Shown: piece after piece, positions 32,751 to 47,139 of the stretch
How the letters are laid out: each line of letters opens with the position of its first letter
How positions within the stretch are numbered: the stretch's first letter is position 1
From: Mugil cephalus
Taxonomy: Eukaryota; Chordata; Actinopteri; Mugiliformes; Mugilidae
NCBI RefSeq assembly: GCF_022458985.1
Contig: NC_061772.1
Coordinates: forward strand, 13,072,001 to 13,136,000
Direction of reading: 5' to 3'
DNA: 64,000 nucleotides
The notes under the pieces: model-generated
Told to the model about the DNA's origin: nothing
Database searches by the model: none
The model's input: the letters and a program-made list of their open reading frames with translations, nothing else
Made by a program: the position numbers and the translations under genes

Positions 32751-35700
32751 GTTTTTCTTTTGTTTGTTTGTTTTTAGCTAAATGCTTATATTAGCAACAT
32801 ACCATAGCTAAATGCTAATATTAGCAACATACCTTGCTTTTCACTTTGTTTAATGGCAAAATATGATAATAATTGCAAATCATCTTAAAACACATGAGCA
32901 GGTATTTGGCCATAAATCAAACTGTGTGATAAGCCAGAAAAGTATTTTTCTATGCTAGCAAGGCTAAAAGTAGGGGGCTAGCATTAGATAGTGCTTACGG
33001 ATACTTCCAACCACAAACAGTAATAATTCTAGTAATAGAATAGAATAGAATAGAGTAATTCTGAGTAGTGATGCCTGCTTATTTGATTTAATCAGTATGT
33101 TTATTTAGTTGTAGCCAATAAACTATTCAGTCTAGTATAATCATTTAGTTTAAAGTGGCCACACATATCTTTTAGATGTTGGAGTTTGTTTTTTTCTCTT
33201 TTGTAATTATCTTTCAGGCCCTTAAAAGTTCACAAACATAAAAACTGATATCGCCATCTAATTTATGTTATTAAATACAGTGTTTAACTTCACCTCTTCC
33301 ACTGTCTGCACTGAACTTAAAGTTTTATAATCACAGTTGACACTGAAATGAGCTAATGTGATGCCTTGATGGGATAAATAGGGTAGGTTTGCATGTGTGG
33401 AGGCTTTTCTGCCAAAATGAAGGAAACTGTCAACACAGATGAAGCGAAGGAGTATACAGACAAATGTCTTTTGGCAATTCAGCTTGGTCAGTTATTTTAT
33501 TTCCTTTTTTCCACTCTTTCTTGCAAAGGCATAACTGAAACACCACCAAATATTCATTTGAACAATATAATCGTAGTGAGTCAGACTCAGAAAAGAATTT
33601 TAAAAAAGAAATGTGTCTTGCATAGAACAGAAAGACAGATGAAAAAGAATATTTTGCTGTTCATTGCATGTCTACTCTAGTCTCACCTGACTTTGGGGGC
33701 ATTTCAGTAGAACCAGTGTTTCACCTTCTGTCTGATGTCCAAAGTGGTTTGCCTGGGGGTAGGCGGGGTCACTAGTCTACATGTTCTAAAGTTAGTGTTG
33801 GAGACAAAAGAAGACATGTGAGCGTCAACGTAACTTCTCACGGAGAGCAGATGTTGTACTGGTTGACCCTGTGAGTGGAAACTAAAAAATTATCCAGCAG
33901 GGGTGGAGGCTGGGCTGGACTGAATTTCACTGACAAAAGCCTGAGTGTAACTTTCTGAAAATTATCTTGACTTCAGCATTTCAAGAAGTTAAGTCATGAG
34001 AACAAAGGAGAAAGCTTCCCAAAAAGAAAGAGCAAAAGTAGGTCACATATTGTTCAAACAAACAAACCGCATTCATAACGCAACATTTGCACATAGAACA
34101 TAAATTAATTTTACTCGCTCCATGAGCAAATGCATAATACCAATTAAATAGTTAACACAGCAGCAAAAGGAACATCATCTACAATACACCAAGTTACATC
34201 AGTTGCAGATACACTATAATTTTTTCGTGCTCTACATCACTGGTTCTCAACTGGTCTGGCTTCAGGACCCCTTAATCACCCCTTAATGACAAGCTGCGAC
34301 ACAAATCAAAGAAAATTGTGAGACAGAAAAACTTGAGACAGTAGAATATAATATCACAGTATGAAAACACAAAAAAACAAAGGTAATGATAAACCAAAAC
34401 GACCAGCAAGTGGCGACGCTACAGCGGAAACTATTCCCTTTTACCCTCAATTAGCTGCCAAGTGTTGCTCTATTAAGTCTTGGTGTTTTCATGCAAAATA
34501 TGTGAAATAAAAAAGTGCGATTTCTGGGAAATATTAACAAAAACTAAAATTTTAAACATTAAACTTTAATTATGTAACTTTACCTGGGAATCTTCAGTCA
34601 CTGTCTGTGGCCCAAATGATCAGTGAATGATGGGGGCGTGACGTGACACCTGTCAATCATGTACAAGAATTAAATGAATGAAAGTGGACTGGGTGGCGCT
34701 GGGTCTGTAAAAAATCAGCCCATGTAGAGATTTTCTATGTTTTGTTGTTGGTCAGTTTTTGGTTCTGTTTTTATCATTGGTTTCGCCACAAGTTGTTGTA
34801 AGTTATTTAAAAAACGACTTTGTCTTCTTTTTTTTGTGTTAGCTTGGGAGGGCTTAGCCTTGTTAGCCCATTTATACAGGCCGTACCTGCCCGTGTGCAC
34901 TGTCTCAACAACTGACACACAACAATCAATGACAATGAGTCTTTTAAAAGAAGATTGAGATTTTCTGGTTTTCACTGTGAGCGCTGACGTTTTTATTAAT
35001 GTGTGATTCTGTGGTGCCACAAACCGTTTCCACGGTATGATAGTGCCTGTGACAGCAAGTGAGACATTGTGTGATCAAAAAATGGCATCTTCTGAATCAC
35101 AATAATTGCCTTCATCTTCAAGGTTTGGGATTTTGCGCAGCTTTGTTGCAGTGTCTGGATCAAAACGTTACAACCTGTTCTCTGATACATCTTAAGTGAA
35201 TGTTCTTTCATTTGACACAGAACAATAACAGTCGCCCAAGGAGAAAATCATGGCTTTATTTATATCAGATTCACACTGTCTTTAGTTGTGTTCGTCTTGC
35301 ACTTATAGCTTTTTTCTAAAAAAAACAAAAAAGATTGCGGTCAATAATTCAGCTGTAAATGCTACATCCCTGTTTGCAGCCTCAATTAAAGACTAGAAAT
35401 GAATCTATATGAATGTTTTATGGGTTTTCATCCACAACACTCTGGATACGATGAGCGAACTGGACTAATGTCAAGACTACTTGGGATAATGAAATGAAAT
35501 CACGGACAAAGTCCAGATGATGTGTTCAGCAGTGGTTACCAAGGTAACGGCCAGTTCTCCTCAAATTCATGACGTACAGAATATGGGTATGACTAAGTAA
35601 CTGCGTATTGTGTGCTGGATCATGCCAAGTGGCTCTGACAAGGTTAGACGGTTCAATATCAAATCGAGTTTGGAAAAAGATAAATGCTCCAGAACTGCAG

Positions 35701-38700
35701 TAAACACAACTCAGACACACTCATCCTCCATGTCCTCCTATGTTTTTTATCAAGATTTCTCTGTCCTCATCCGTCCGTCCCTTCGTCCTCCTGCTGTGGA
35801 TGAGTTCACCGCCGTCTCCTGACTCACTCACGTTGGTTGGTTCCAGGGACAGACGATCTGAATGACGGATCCCCACTCTGCATGTAAAGTGCAGAGAATT
35901 ATTCCATCTCTGTGGCAGGAAGTGCAAACTCAACAAAGTCACTCTGTATGTATGAGATGTCATAGGAGTCACTGAAATGTCTCTCACAAAGAACATTTTA
36001 TGGCTGACACGGTATTTTGCACATACTGTCAGACACATTAAGTAGTTGAACAGTAAATAATAACAAGCCACAATAAATTAACTGCATGTAATGTCTAATT
36101 TGATACATGCTGTGACCTCAGAAGCCGTAGATAACAGAGAGGGATGTCAAGCTTATCAAATTAAACTTTTATAGTTTGTTTATGTATGTCTAGTATGTTT
36201 GTATAAGCTAGGAAGATCATTCACAGAATAAGGTGATTGGCGGTGTCGCTTTATGAGCAGTATTGTAAGGGATGTTACTACTGTCTGCATACTTCAACTT
36301 GACAAAAAATTCTGACGACCTGACAGTTGGATTGTGAAATTACGTGTGCAGCTGATTAATATTTGCAAACCTGTCCTCTCAGATAAAACTTGTGGGTAGC
36401 AGCTTCTGGATGGATCACCGTGAAATATAGAACAGAAACTTCTTATTTAACACCATCGTCAGGTTAATTTGTGTGTGTGATTTATCAGACACCATCACAA
36501 TCACACTATTTTCAAACAGGAAGTAAGCGATGCTTCAGGAAGCGTGCATATGCTATACCTTCCGTTCAGCGCTAATTAACACATATGGTGCAAACACATG
36601 TTTATGCTGTCCCATACTGATCAGGGGATCTACTGGTAGAAATGAGATACAGGATTCAAAACGATGTTTCCATTATTGTATAATCACCTGTAACTGTGAA
36701 TGATTAGATTTACGTTCTTCATCAGGGAATATTTTCATCCACAGAGCCTGACATTTATTCTACAGTTGCCCAAAACGTACGAAGGGAGTTAAAGGAGGGG
36801 GAAATATACAATTCCACCACTAGATGTCCCTAAATCCTCTGCTCAGGCCCTTTAAACACAAAAAGTGACAGATGTACTAGTGTAACAAATAAGAAAGAAG
36901 TCCACATATACTTCTGTTCTCTTCTCTTTTGTTTTTAGTCAATTGGTCTTTCAGTTATGTAAAATCATCATTGATATGTTTGGACAAGTAAAATTATGTT
37001 TTGTTTTTTTTTAAACCAAATACAAGTCCCTGGTTGTGTTAAGAAAATGTGAATGCAAATTCAAATTTCAATGGAAATCTTTACGGCTCCTATGTGCACA
37101 GAATATAAATATATATGTTCAGTACACTGCCAGTAATCCCAAATGAGTGACACTATAAGTAGCATCCCTGATGTGGGAGGCTCCTCCATGGCAACCTGCC
37201 TTTACCAGGCCTCAATTAGCCGAGTGGCAGGACACATGGGAACCCCTCACCCATCTCGAGATGGGGCTCCTGGGATCACAACAGAGGGGAAGGAGTTCAG
37301 AGAACAGGTCCGATATAATAAAGCCCATTACTGTTAGTGTAAGGTGTAGTAAATGTCCATAGTGCCTTTTCCCTAGGAGGACACTCGCAGACAAATATTA
37401 TGAAGGATGGAATTAGATGCCGTGTGCTCATTTAGTTTTGCTGTAGCTCCCAGTGCTAAAGCCTATTACTATAATGCTGAAGATGATGAGTATTTAACAT
37501 GGAATAGATGTAGTTAAATCATTATTGTACGTACTGTATTCTATATAAGTGAACTAGGCAAAGGGAAATCTTTATGAAGTCCTCAGACTGCGAACACTGA
37601 ACATATCACAAAGTACGTAAGATAAACTCGTTAGACAACAGGAACAACAGTCACTCTTTTTCTTATTTAGTCTCCGCCATTTCATGTGAACAACATCTTT
37701 CCGTCTTTGGTTTTTAAAGCTTTCTATCTAAATTTAAATCAGATCTCTGGACGCTCCGAGGATCTGGCCAGTCAGGCATAGCAACATACAACCAACAACT
37801 GTATTTCACTGTTGATCCCTTTATCTTTATCAGCAGGAGTTAAGAGTGTGGTTTACACAGTCATTGTTTTTACCAATGTTACAGATTTGTGTGTCATGTT
37901 TGTGTCTGGATCAGTTCCGTCACAATTATGACTGAAGGCACAAACTAACCGTACATAATCCCTTCGCAAACACACTGTTTGTTCACTGTTGTCTTCTCGA
38001 CTGTGCTTTCTACAGCCTTTGCATATTTTTACCATCCACACGGTATAATTTCATATTTATTGTAAACAGACTGCACATGGTTGTACTGAATATGGTCACA
38101 TTTGTTCTGTTCAATAACCACGTTACTGTGAGTTTCTAAGCGCATGTATATGTGCAGATCATGCTGTTTTTTTCTTCTGCGTCTTATGCTAATGCTGGGG
38201 TGTCACCCTGAATATCTCCTGCGTGGGATCATTAAAGGTAAATCCTTTCTCGTAGAAAGTTACCAGTAAGAATAAGAGTAGAAGTGGTCCAAAAGTGCCT
38301 CGTCTCTGTGAGTTTGTCATGATCAACCTCTTCAACGTTACACAGAAACAAATGAGGAATTCTTGATAGAAAATATTGATCATAGCAGCCATGTATATTT
38401 ATATGGCAGCCCGTGCACTTCAGCTTATCCTTTAAAATTCCACACTTTCATTATCAATATTAGTCTATTACCATGAACATTATGGCACTTTACTCCCTCT
38501 CCTACCATTGTCTGATAAGCCTTTACCACATTGTGTTATCGGTGACAAATTGTACCCTAGAGCGTCAAGATGTTTGTTTGCGAGCTTGTGTCCATGTCAG
38601 CTTTTACCATTTACCTTCTTCACATGAAGTGATCTATAAAACCTTTTTTTTCTTTTTCTTGTTAAGTGCCTTCCTTCATTTGCCGTGTCCTTTCTTTTTT

Positions 38701-41700
38701 CACTAATAAATCCATCCTACCTTCTCCCCCTCACAGCGCAGCTGTGTCAGTCCCCTGAATAAGATGACGTCTGTGGCCTGAGTGAGTCATCGCGACCCTT
38801 CAGAGGTGATGGGGAAACTATAGCTCGCGGAATGACTGTACCACCAATCCCCCTCCCTGCCCCTCCATAAAGCTCAGGATGAGGCAGCTCCAATCATCCA
38901 GCTGAACAACAGGAACAACATGAGCGGTGTTAATCTCCGAGATAAGACACCGTGCAGCTCGTTTTTATGTTTCTAGTCCTTTGACTTTCAAGTGTGATTA
39001 CCTGGCGGCGATACATAATACAGCTCTTGACAAGGGAACGACTTTAATCAAGCTTCAAAGGCAACATGTGGCATCATGTGGTGACTACGCACTCACACAA
39101 GAGAGAACACACTGACGAGGGTTTTTCTCTTATTACGTTAGAAAATGTGTCATCCAACCAGAAGGCTTCGTTCTGATCTTCCCTACATGTTGTTATACTG
39201 ATCTGTACTCTGATATACCATTCCCATCTTCCCTGAAGTAATCTCTTTAAGGTTTAGTCTCTCTTCCACCTTTGGCTGCGTCAGCTATCAGGTCAGCTGG
39301 AGTCTCGTGTGCAGGGAAAGCATTAAATCAAACATACCCTCCTTTTCCGTGCCATCATTGGAGGAGAAATGTTTTCTTTTCATTCTAATGTGCGTAAATC
39401 ACACAACCCTGTTTTAGGGAGGACAAGCTGAAGATAAGCTCACACATGCAACTTTTTTTGTCTGTGAAGGCATAGGTCCTGTATATAAGGTGGAATAAGT
39501 GAGAAGAGGCATTCGCTCTTTGAAACATCTTGAAACAATTTGACTTCCTGTGGTTGTCATGGTCAATTATAAGTTGGTATTTGTGCTTTTCAACAAAATT
39601 TAGAAATTTGGAATCCAGCTTTGATATGTTTTCTTGAAAGCTGATACAGACAATCACTTTTGCAATCAAAATTGTACAATTGAAATCACTTTGCTGATCC
39701 TCTAAGTTGTCCTCTTGGTTAATATCTGGCGCAGTTTTTTAAGATTTGCTGGGCAGCTCATGTGCGTCGTTCAATTCCCCCCGGGCTAGCAAGTGCATAA
39801 CAACAACCCTGCTGCAAAGACAATACAACCCTGCAAGCTTACACCACAGACAGGTGACACACGTGACAGAGTGCACCTACAGATTATGGTACATTTTGTC
39901 CTTAGAGTCCTCAGTCCTTTAGTTTCTGACCAAATAAATGCTAAACCAATGCCATTCCCGCCATCCCCAGTTGAATTTTGTGTTATGGAGCAAACAGATG
40001 TTAAAACAAAGAAAGGTGTTGCTTGCTAGCCGTCAGCATGCCAGTTAATGTACAGTATTAGATACTACTTCAGTCTTCAAGTAATGCATATACTTTACTA
40101 CAGCAGCAGATTGAACCAGTTCATTAGTGATTCTAGACAGTAAAGTCCTCAAAGATATAGCACATGCATTTCTCAAGATGCTGCCACATCCTAATTTGGA
40201 TTTTACAGGTACTGGATTCATCAGAGCGTGAAGCTGGAAACATGGTTTCAGAGACGCAGACCCGTCCTAGTCCCTTGATATAAATGCTTCAGTAGTCTGG
40301 TGTCTGACTTTTATTGGATCGCTCTGTCACTGTGTCCCTGTGGTTATGGGAAATTGGCTCCTGCTCCCAATTACTCAGTTCTGTTCTAGGGGTGGGCACC
40401 GTTCATTGTTTTCCAGGGTGTGTGGTGACGGAGAGATGGTTTTTGCCAGACCGGACTGATATTTTAATCATAAATTGTCCAGTTGTGCCACTTAAGCTCT
40501 AAAAAAGCCAGACTTGGACGTTCCCATCGCGGCCGAGATGTTCCAGTGAGCACAGTGTACCAACAAGGAATTAAAAACTGATTAAACAATCATTGTCATT
40601 GTTTAATGTTGTCAACTACACAAACACACACATGTGGTGAGGATGTTTCCAGAGCGGAGACAGGAAAAAAGCAGCCCTTGTTTGACTGCTGTCTCTTTTC
40701 ATGCGTGGAATGATCAGTCACACCTGCACACTCACTGTAAAAGTGGTGGCTATAAAGGGCCTGTGTTCTCAGTAAAACACCAAAACACCTGGGTCTGCTT
40801 AGCAACGAGTGTATACATGCATGCGTGTGATGGCACAGCAGAGCACACATTCAGAGGGAATGAAAAGCCGAGCGCCGGCCTTGATTGTGTTGCTGCGTGG
40901 GAAAGTTTGCGCCCACCTTCACTTTGAAGACAGTGAAAACAAATGCACAACTCTCAGACGTGAACATAATCCACTGCCGGTCCCGAACAGGCCCGCGGCC
41001 GCAGATTATTCCCAGCCCCAGATGTTTTTTATATTATTTTAAAACTTTTTGGAGGAAGGAGGCAGTTAGTTTAAGCTAAGCCACTGTACTTCACAGCCCA
41101 TGCAACCATCAGGTGTGATTGTTTTGATTAAATCTTATCTTACACGGTGCTCTGGAAGGTTTTCGGCGGTTTTCGTAGGAGCCTTGAATGAGCTGTGTGT
41201 GTTAGTCTCTTTGGCACTGACTGCGCTCTTTGTCCTTGGATGTCGAGGAAAACACGAGATTAACTTTGAGATAACATCTCATCGGGTTCCACAAAACAAG
41301 CAGGTGTTGCTTTTTTGTACCTCTTTTGTCTGTGGGCTGCACAGGCTGCACAGGACGACTGCAGCCGCAGCTTTCAGCGAGAGATCGAGAGGTCCTGGAT
41401 CAGGCTACTGCCAACATGCCTCACAAGTAACACGCAGCCTTGAAATTCTTTAGAAACACTGAAGCCTTGAGCGGCTCCTGATTCAGCGACGTCGGGATTC
41501 ATTCTCAGCTTTAACCCTACTTTCGAAAAGGAAATTAGACTCTCATTAATATTTGTGATTAAATCTATTATGATCACATTTAAATACATAAAAAGTTTTT
41601 TTTTACATCCAGTAACACAGGAGTGATGTTTGTTTGTTAAAAAAAAAACAACAAAAAAAAAACATACTTACACTAAACTGTAATATTAGACATATCATAG

Positions 41701-42316
41701 TGGTGTTGAGTCAGTCTCTTATCTTGGCCTGAATTAAATGGGCTGTTGACTGTACCCCAGTGGGTGTGTCGAGTGTCTTGACACATTTGATAACATGTCT
41801 CATCTTACTCGGCTGAGCAACGTTTCAGCCGCTCAAAGTCATGACGGTCAGATATGAAAAGGAAGACGCGTACGTCAGCAGGACAGAGCGATGCGTCTCG
41901 TTCCGTATCAGACGCTGTCTCTTCAGAGGTCATGCTCGTGTGGAAACATCCTTCACCTGATCTCTACTACACACACACACACACCCTTCCTCCTCAGAAA
42001 CTGTGTTACTTTTTACTCTATTATTGTTTTTATTTATTATTAAGATTATTTCACACCTCTGTTCAGCACTTTGTTCAGCCGAGGTTGTTTTTGCTTTAGC
42101 AATAAACTTTGACTTTGACATTTCAAACTCAACCTAAAAGGAAAGATACGAATCTAAAATCTTTCAACCCCTGAAAGCACTTCATAAGCGGCCTGTTTTG
42201 TTCGACACCAGCCGAAGCCTCAGTTTCACACAAAAGGCGTTAAACCCGATACCTTTCCCATATTCAGAAGTGCTTTCTCACTCTGCCAAATACGCCATCC
42301 CTGCCAGCTGAAATAA

Positions 42317-42318
<2 letters not shown>
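32751..42318. other. Gene-free interval, serf2 to ELL (part 1)
   Basis: Apart from the hAT-like end at 34.2 kb and short simple repeats (AATAG near 33035-33055, A-rich near 41640-41662), I see no supported gene. Two blocks stand out as non-repetitive and GC-richer: 37130-37330 and 38745-38960. All open frames here are short and lack recognisable domains. Confidence 0.5.
34236..34340. mobile_element. hAT-like terminus fragment
   Basis: CACTGGTTCTCAACTGGTCTGGCTTCAGGACCCC-type start resembles hAT-family ends common in vertebrates. No matching right end or target duplication was located. Confidence 0.35.

Positions 42319-42382
<64 letters not shown>
42319..42382. repeat. (GT)32 microsatellite
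   Basis: Uninterrupted GT dinucleotide run of 64 bp. Confidence 0.97.
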
Positions 42383-42383
<1 letters not shown>

Positions 42384-42585
42384 GGAAAATAACTGTGCAC
42401 ATCATACACCCCCATTAAGCCTCAGCCTTTGAGTCATTTGTGAAAACTTTATTGAGTTTCACGGCGAAATGCGCAGTGACTGATGAGCGGAACTTGAATG
42501 TTGTGTTTTTTAGTCACCTAATGCTGAACCATGTGTCAAATGTGTCACTCGTGTGAAGACAGCACATTTCAAAATAACTCCGTGA

Positions 42586-42646
42586 GCCTCTGTGGTGCAT
42601 TCGTCTATTAACCAAGAGGTTAGCGGTCGTGAGCCCAGCCAGGGAC
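42586..42646 (+). pseudogene. tRNA-Asn-like relic
   Basis: 61 nt matching the eukaryotic tRNA-Asn(GTT) body. The 5' end GCCTCTGTGGTGCA and 3' end CCCAGCCAGGGAC can form most of the acceptor stem. The anticodon loop reads CTATTAA where the functional gene has CTGTTAA. About 11 nt of the D arm are missing, the anticodon stem has mismatches and the T loop is altered. It is a decayed tRNA or a tRNA-derived repeat head, not a working gene. Confidence 0.65.
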
Positions 42647-45600
42647 ATAGTTCTGGGGAGATTTGGACTTCGATTGTGTGATGAGGCTCCTTTTTAACAT
42701 CTGCACTTGTTGTGCTCTGGAGTCGCACATTAGAGCCACATGTTGACACATTTGAACCTGGAAGCTGTGATGTAATCTTCTGTACTTAACCCTTTGGTGG
42801 TGACTGACTACAATGGCACCGACATGAACAACAAACTCCGCTTCTTACCGGTTGCAGGAGTCCTGGGAGCCATTGACCTCAGGTGTGGGACGTCACGCCC
42901 TGGGGGTCGGCGTGTGCGTTAGCGGTTTCCCATGCAGCAGATGGCAAACCACAGACAATGAGCGGATGAGGCAGACAAGCCAGGTAAAGAAGAGGGAGAG
43001 GCTGAAATGGGTTAATCTGCTTTTCTGTTGGAGGAGAGACTTGAAACCGCCTCACAGGCGCATCAGTGTATGGGGGAGGGACTGTCGCACTTATTGTACA
43101 GTGCGCTGTCTTTCCAAGAGCCGTTTTATGGTTATCAGAGGAAAACGTTTTACCTGGAGTGTCTCGTCCACCGCTGAACTCCAGTCACCTCCTACTGTTA
43201 CGTACTTTCGTTGCGGCAGTAGCTTAGCAATTTAACTAAATAGGCTTACTTGTCAGACTCATCTGCTTTGCTAACCTCCACCCTCACTTGTGTGCTTTCT
43301 CATAGTTATGCAAACGCTTAAGAAGCTCACGTTTGCAGCCATTCTGCATGTTTGCTCGGCTGTGACACGCTTGAATTCAATATCCTGAATAAGAGGAGAG
43401 TGGAGGGCTTCCTGGAGCAGCAGCAGGTTCCATCTTAGGTTTTCCTGTTGGGCTTCAAACTACAAAAAAGTTGGTCCGACCACTAAAAATGAAGATAACT
43501 AAGCACATTAACTCGTCAGGATAAGCATCTTTACGCTCAGGGATTATTTGCAAACTGACCCACATTGGTCTTGGCCTTTCTTTCTTTCTTTCTTGCAATT
43601 TATATATTATGCTATGAATACATGCATATATTTTCATTCTGTGTAAATGTTCTGTGTGTTATAATTTAACTATTTATTCCTTTGGTTAATATGGTGATTT
43701 TTACTGTGACTCCACTTCTTTACTGACAATGCACTCACTTCATTCATCGGATTCATCAGTAATTTATAATCTACTGTTTGTATGATGGTGAACTTAACAA
43801 TGCATGAAACAACTCTGAAATTGTTTGAATGATCCCCCAACGTCCAACACAGTATCTATTTATCTTCCTATCGTTTCACTTTTTTTGATGGTGTCTTGGA
43901 AGAAATTATGGCAATGTCAGTAAACTTCTCACATGCCTTATATCCCTGCTTAGAGAGAAAAAATGTTAAAATTGTTAACCGATTGTCTGAATACATGGAA
44001 ATATAATGAGTGAATGTCCTGGAATAGCTGTTTTCCATAACTGTGCAGTTTCTCCTACAGCCTCACAGTCATTTATTAACTGATTGTGGACAATGCACAA
44101 CGTAATAATCAGTATGGGTTGAAGTGATTTGCTTGTGTTTTAATGTATAATTTAATTGAACTTACCCAAAGAAAAACACTGCAACACTGCTGAACTGGCA
44201 CAGATAATACACCTGGCATGTCTAACATACTATTTACTAAGAAATACTGATCAACTGTCGTTCCTGTTACGCCCCTCAACACTTCCACTGGCTGCGCAAG
44301 TTTCTTTGGCCTGTGCTCAATCATCTTAATCAGCCACACCTTAGAAGACTGAATAAAGGGCCTTGTTGAAGAGGCGTAGGAGGATTTTTTTTTTTTTTTT
44401 TTTTTAGCTGCAGAAGCTCGTTACCATTTGTCTTTTTGTTTTGTTTTCAATTAAATAAAACCATAGTTTTGTATCTTCCTGTGCCGTCATGTGTCTTCAC
44501 TTTATGTCGTGCCTCTCGAGCCGGGTCGTAACAACTGACCCAAGTTGGGTGTCGTTGTATGGGAGTCGCTATAGTTGACTCATTTTGCTTCACCAAAGAT
44601 CTACTGCGTCAATTGAGTTTTTTTTTTAAGTCGCAGTGACATGGTCATCTACGTCATCTGTGAACTGTGCAGTTGAGTTGGTTTCAACAAAATGGCTCTG
44701 ACTGTTCGTAGGACTATTTTTTTTTCCTGTGCACCACCTGAGACACGCCCCGTAATAAAATCCAAATGATGTTTTACCTTTTACTCAAAAATAATTAGAT
44801 TATCAGAAGCTTTTGGTCTGGATTTAATCATTAGCTATCAATTGTACCCCTGCACTATTCCTTTATTTCTGGTCACTAGGGGCGGAAGTACAACACTGAC
44901 ATTTTGTCACCTTCTAAGGTTCACCAACACGGCAAACACATTAAGAAGCTAATGACTGTTTACATGAAGAAAAAATTCACAACACAACTATTTCTTTCTT
45001 GAATCATGTGTCTCTGCATCAGACAAGAAAAAGTTCAACATTCACTCTCTCTTCTCTTCTTGTCTTGCGGAAACTCCGCGAATAGTCCCGCGTTGAACCA
45101 ACACAGTTTGGGATCTGCTCTACTGGTGAGACACAAACATTCAGGAAAATTCAAGAATCAGGAAGTTATGTGACATTGTTCAAACTAGTTATTAATATTT
45201 CTTTTCACCTCGCCTGTTCCACAATATTGGTTTTATTAATGTAACCATGACAATAAGAGTCTTCTACTTTGCCCAACCCTTATTCTTTCTCTAAACCTGA
45301 ACAAATAAAAGGCACAAAAAAGCTCTGCCTGTAGGGGTGCTAATTCAGGCCACACTCAAATGGACTGGAACAGAGAATGTGGACAAATGTCGAATGTTTT
45401 ATGTGGTCAATTACACAGCAGGACTTTCTCCACTGCACTGATGACCCTGGGTTGCTGTGCATGTGCGCCCACTATGTGTTGAAATACAGGCTCCACTGAA
45501 ATAAATTAGATGGTGTTGGGGATCATGATGTGAGGATGTTTCTCTCGTTTTTTTGTTTTGTTTTGTTTTGTTTTGTGTTTCGTGCCAACCCCAACACTAC

Positions 45601-46820
45601 TAGTATGCAGCAGCAAAAGCCTCGACACCAAAAAAGGGATATGTAGACAGCATTTGATAGATGAGGTTTTTCTCTCTTATCAAAAATATGTAACACACAC
45701 AACAAATGTTGACATATAAGGAAAAAATACTGCAGCCGTTACATGTTCTATAGCACGGGCACTGCCATCTTGCCGTATTGTATCCTGGATGTAAAAATGG
45801 TGGTGTGTAGTGAGCATCTTATTGGGGATGACTACATTGGGAGAAATCATTTGAGTCAGACAAGTTGGTTTTACACAACAGACTAAACCCTGAAGTTGTT
45901 GCATCTATTTTCTATTTCACCGCCTATAACCTGTCCTGCTATCAAGCGGCACAGAGTCATCAGTCCACCACAGGGACGGGGCGCTAAAACATGCTAGCAA
46001 TCAGGCAGGGAATAAATATGTAGCATTAGCCAACAAACACATTTGGAAAGTCTGTTTTTAACTAAACCTACCAGAGAAAAACAATAGTTTGGTTCTCAGC
46101 CCAGCAGACGAGCACACGTAGCCTTAATATCCCTGTTAAAATATAGTCATGGGTTGACAGCTTGACTATAAAATACAGGAGCCACTGTCACTGTCACTGT
46201 CATCACTGTTATAAATTAGGAAGCAAGCACGACCATCAGTACACAGGTAGCGATGATGCTAACAAAGCCATATTTGGTTTTAGCAAACATCGGATACACG
46301 TTGACAATGGAGTGGCCCTGGTATGTAAGCCGCTCTGAGCTCAGGTGTAAAGCATCTTTACACTGAATCGCAGCCTCAGCAGAGACAAGAGCAGAGTGTC
46401 GTTACTTAGCTTACATTTACCGGAAAAAATTCTTACGACCATTAACTGTAGCGCAGACATGTAGGATAACTGTCAATAAACTGTACTAAAGTAAACATCA
46501 TGTTCCTTTTATCCTTTTATCTGTTCGCTAGCCCGCCAGATAGCCGTGAACAGATGTGGCTCCAGAGCATCGTGCTACCCAACACTTCAAGAGAGGCTAC
46601 AGGAGCTCATTCTCAGGTGGAAGGAGCATCGCACCAAAATGACTCGCTGTCAAAAAGGCTGTTTTTGACCTGGTGAATAAGTGTCTGTTTAACACAATCA
46701 TTGTGTGAGAAGTTTTAAAGTCGTTTTAAGTCGTGAAAGAAGCATGTCAACTTGGGGAAAATGGGCAAGTCCTGACGTTATTAACCCCACAGGGCTATTG
46801 TTTATCTAAGCTAACAACAG
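42647..46820. other. Gene-free interval, serf2 to ELL (part 2)
   Basis: No supported gene. Simple repeats include TTTC near 43576-43592, a T run near 44384-44405 and TTTTG near 45548-45575. The open frame at 42852-43235 has no recognisable domain. Confidence 0.45.
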
Positions 46821-47003
46821 TCAGTCCATTTACATGCATCTGAAGAAAAAAAAATCACACACACAAACACAAAAAAGACTTTAGCTTGACAGCGTAAGTG
46901 CATGTAAACGTGTTACTCCGACTACTATCACAGTTCTCCTAATCCGATTAGGACACCCAGATAATGCGATTGGAAATCGATTTTCCCTGGCATGTATACG
47001 CCA
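46821..47003. mobile_element. Decayed MITE of the GTTTACATGCA family
   Basis: Starts TCAGTCCATTTACATGCATC, related to the termini at 17144 and 18479. It contains the internal GCGTAAGTGCATGTAAACG and ends near CCTGGCATGTATACGCC. The right border is uncertain. Confidence 0.5.
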
Positions 47004-47093
47004 TAATTGGAGTTTAACTAGACAACACATGTGCGCATATTCCACAATCAATGCTCTGGCGAATGACCCTGGTGAAGTTATGCAATATGTCCA

Positions 47094-47125
47094 GTTTGTC
47101 CATATGCAACTCCATATGGACAAAC
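47094..47125. repeat. Perfect hairpin palindrome, 13-bp arms
   Basis: GTTTGTCCATATG, a 6-nt loop, then CATATGGACAAAC. The arms extend imperfectly outward (TGCAATAT on the left, ATATTGCA on the right). It lies immediately before an AGAT microsatellite. Confidence 0.9.
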
Positions 47126-47138
47126 TATATTGCAGATG

Positions 47139-47139
<1 letters not shown>

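Noticed and set aside
35721-36071. 116-codon minus frame with a hydrophobic start
   Set aside because: No family resemblance and no supporting splice or promoter context.
41100-41453. 117-codon + frame with a hydrophobic stretch
   Set aside because: No recognisable domain; surrounding sequence gives no gene structure.
42852-43235. 127-codon + frame
   Set aside because: No domain, biased composition from local sequence only, no exon signals.
46540-46680. Frame reading PPDSREQMWLQSIVLPN, faintly like a THAP or transposase piece
   Set aside because: Too short and lacks the zinc ligands or any second motif.
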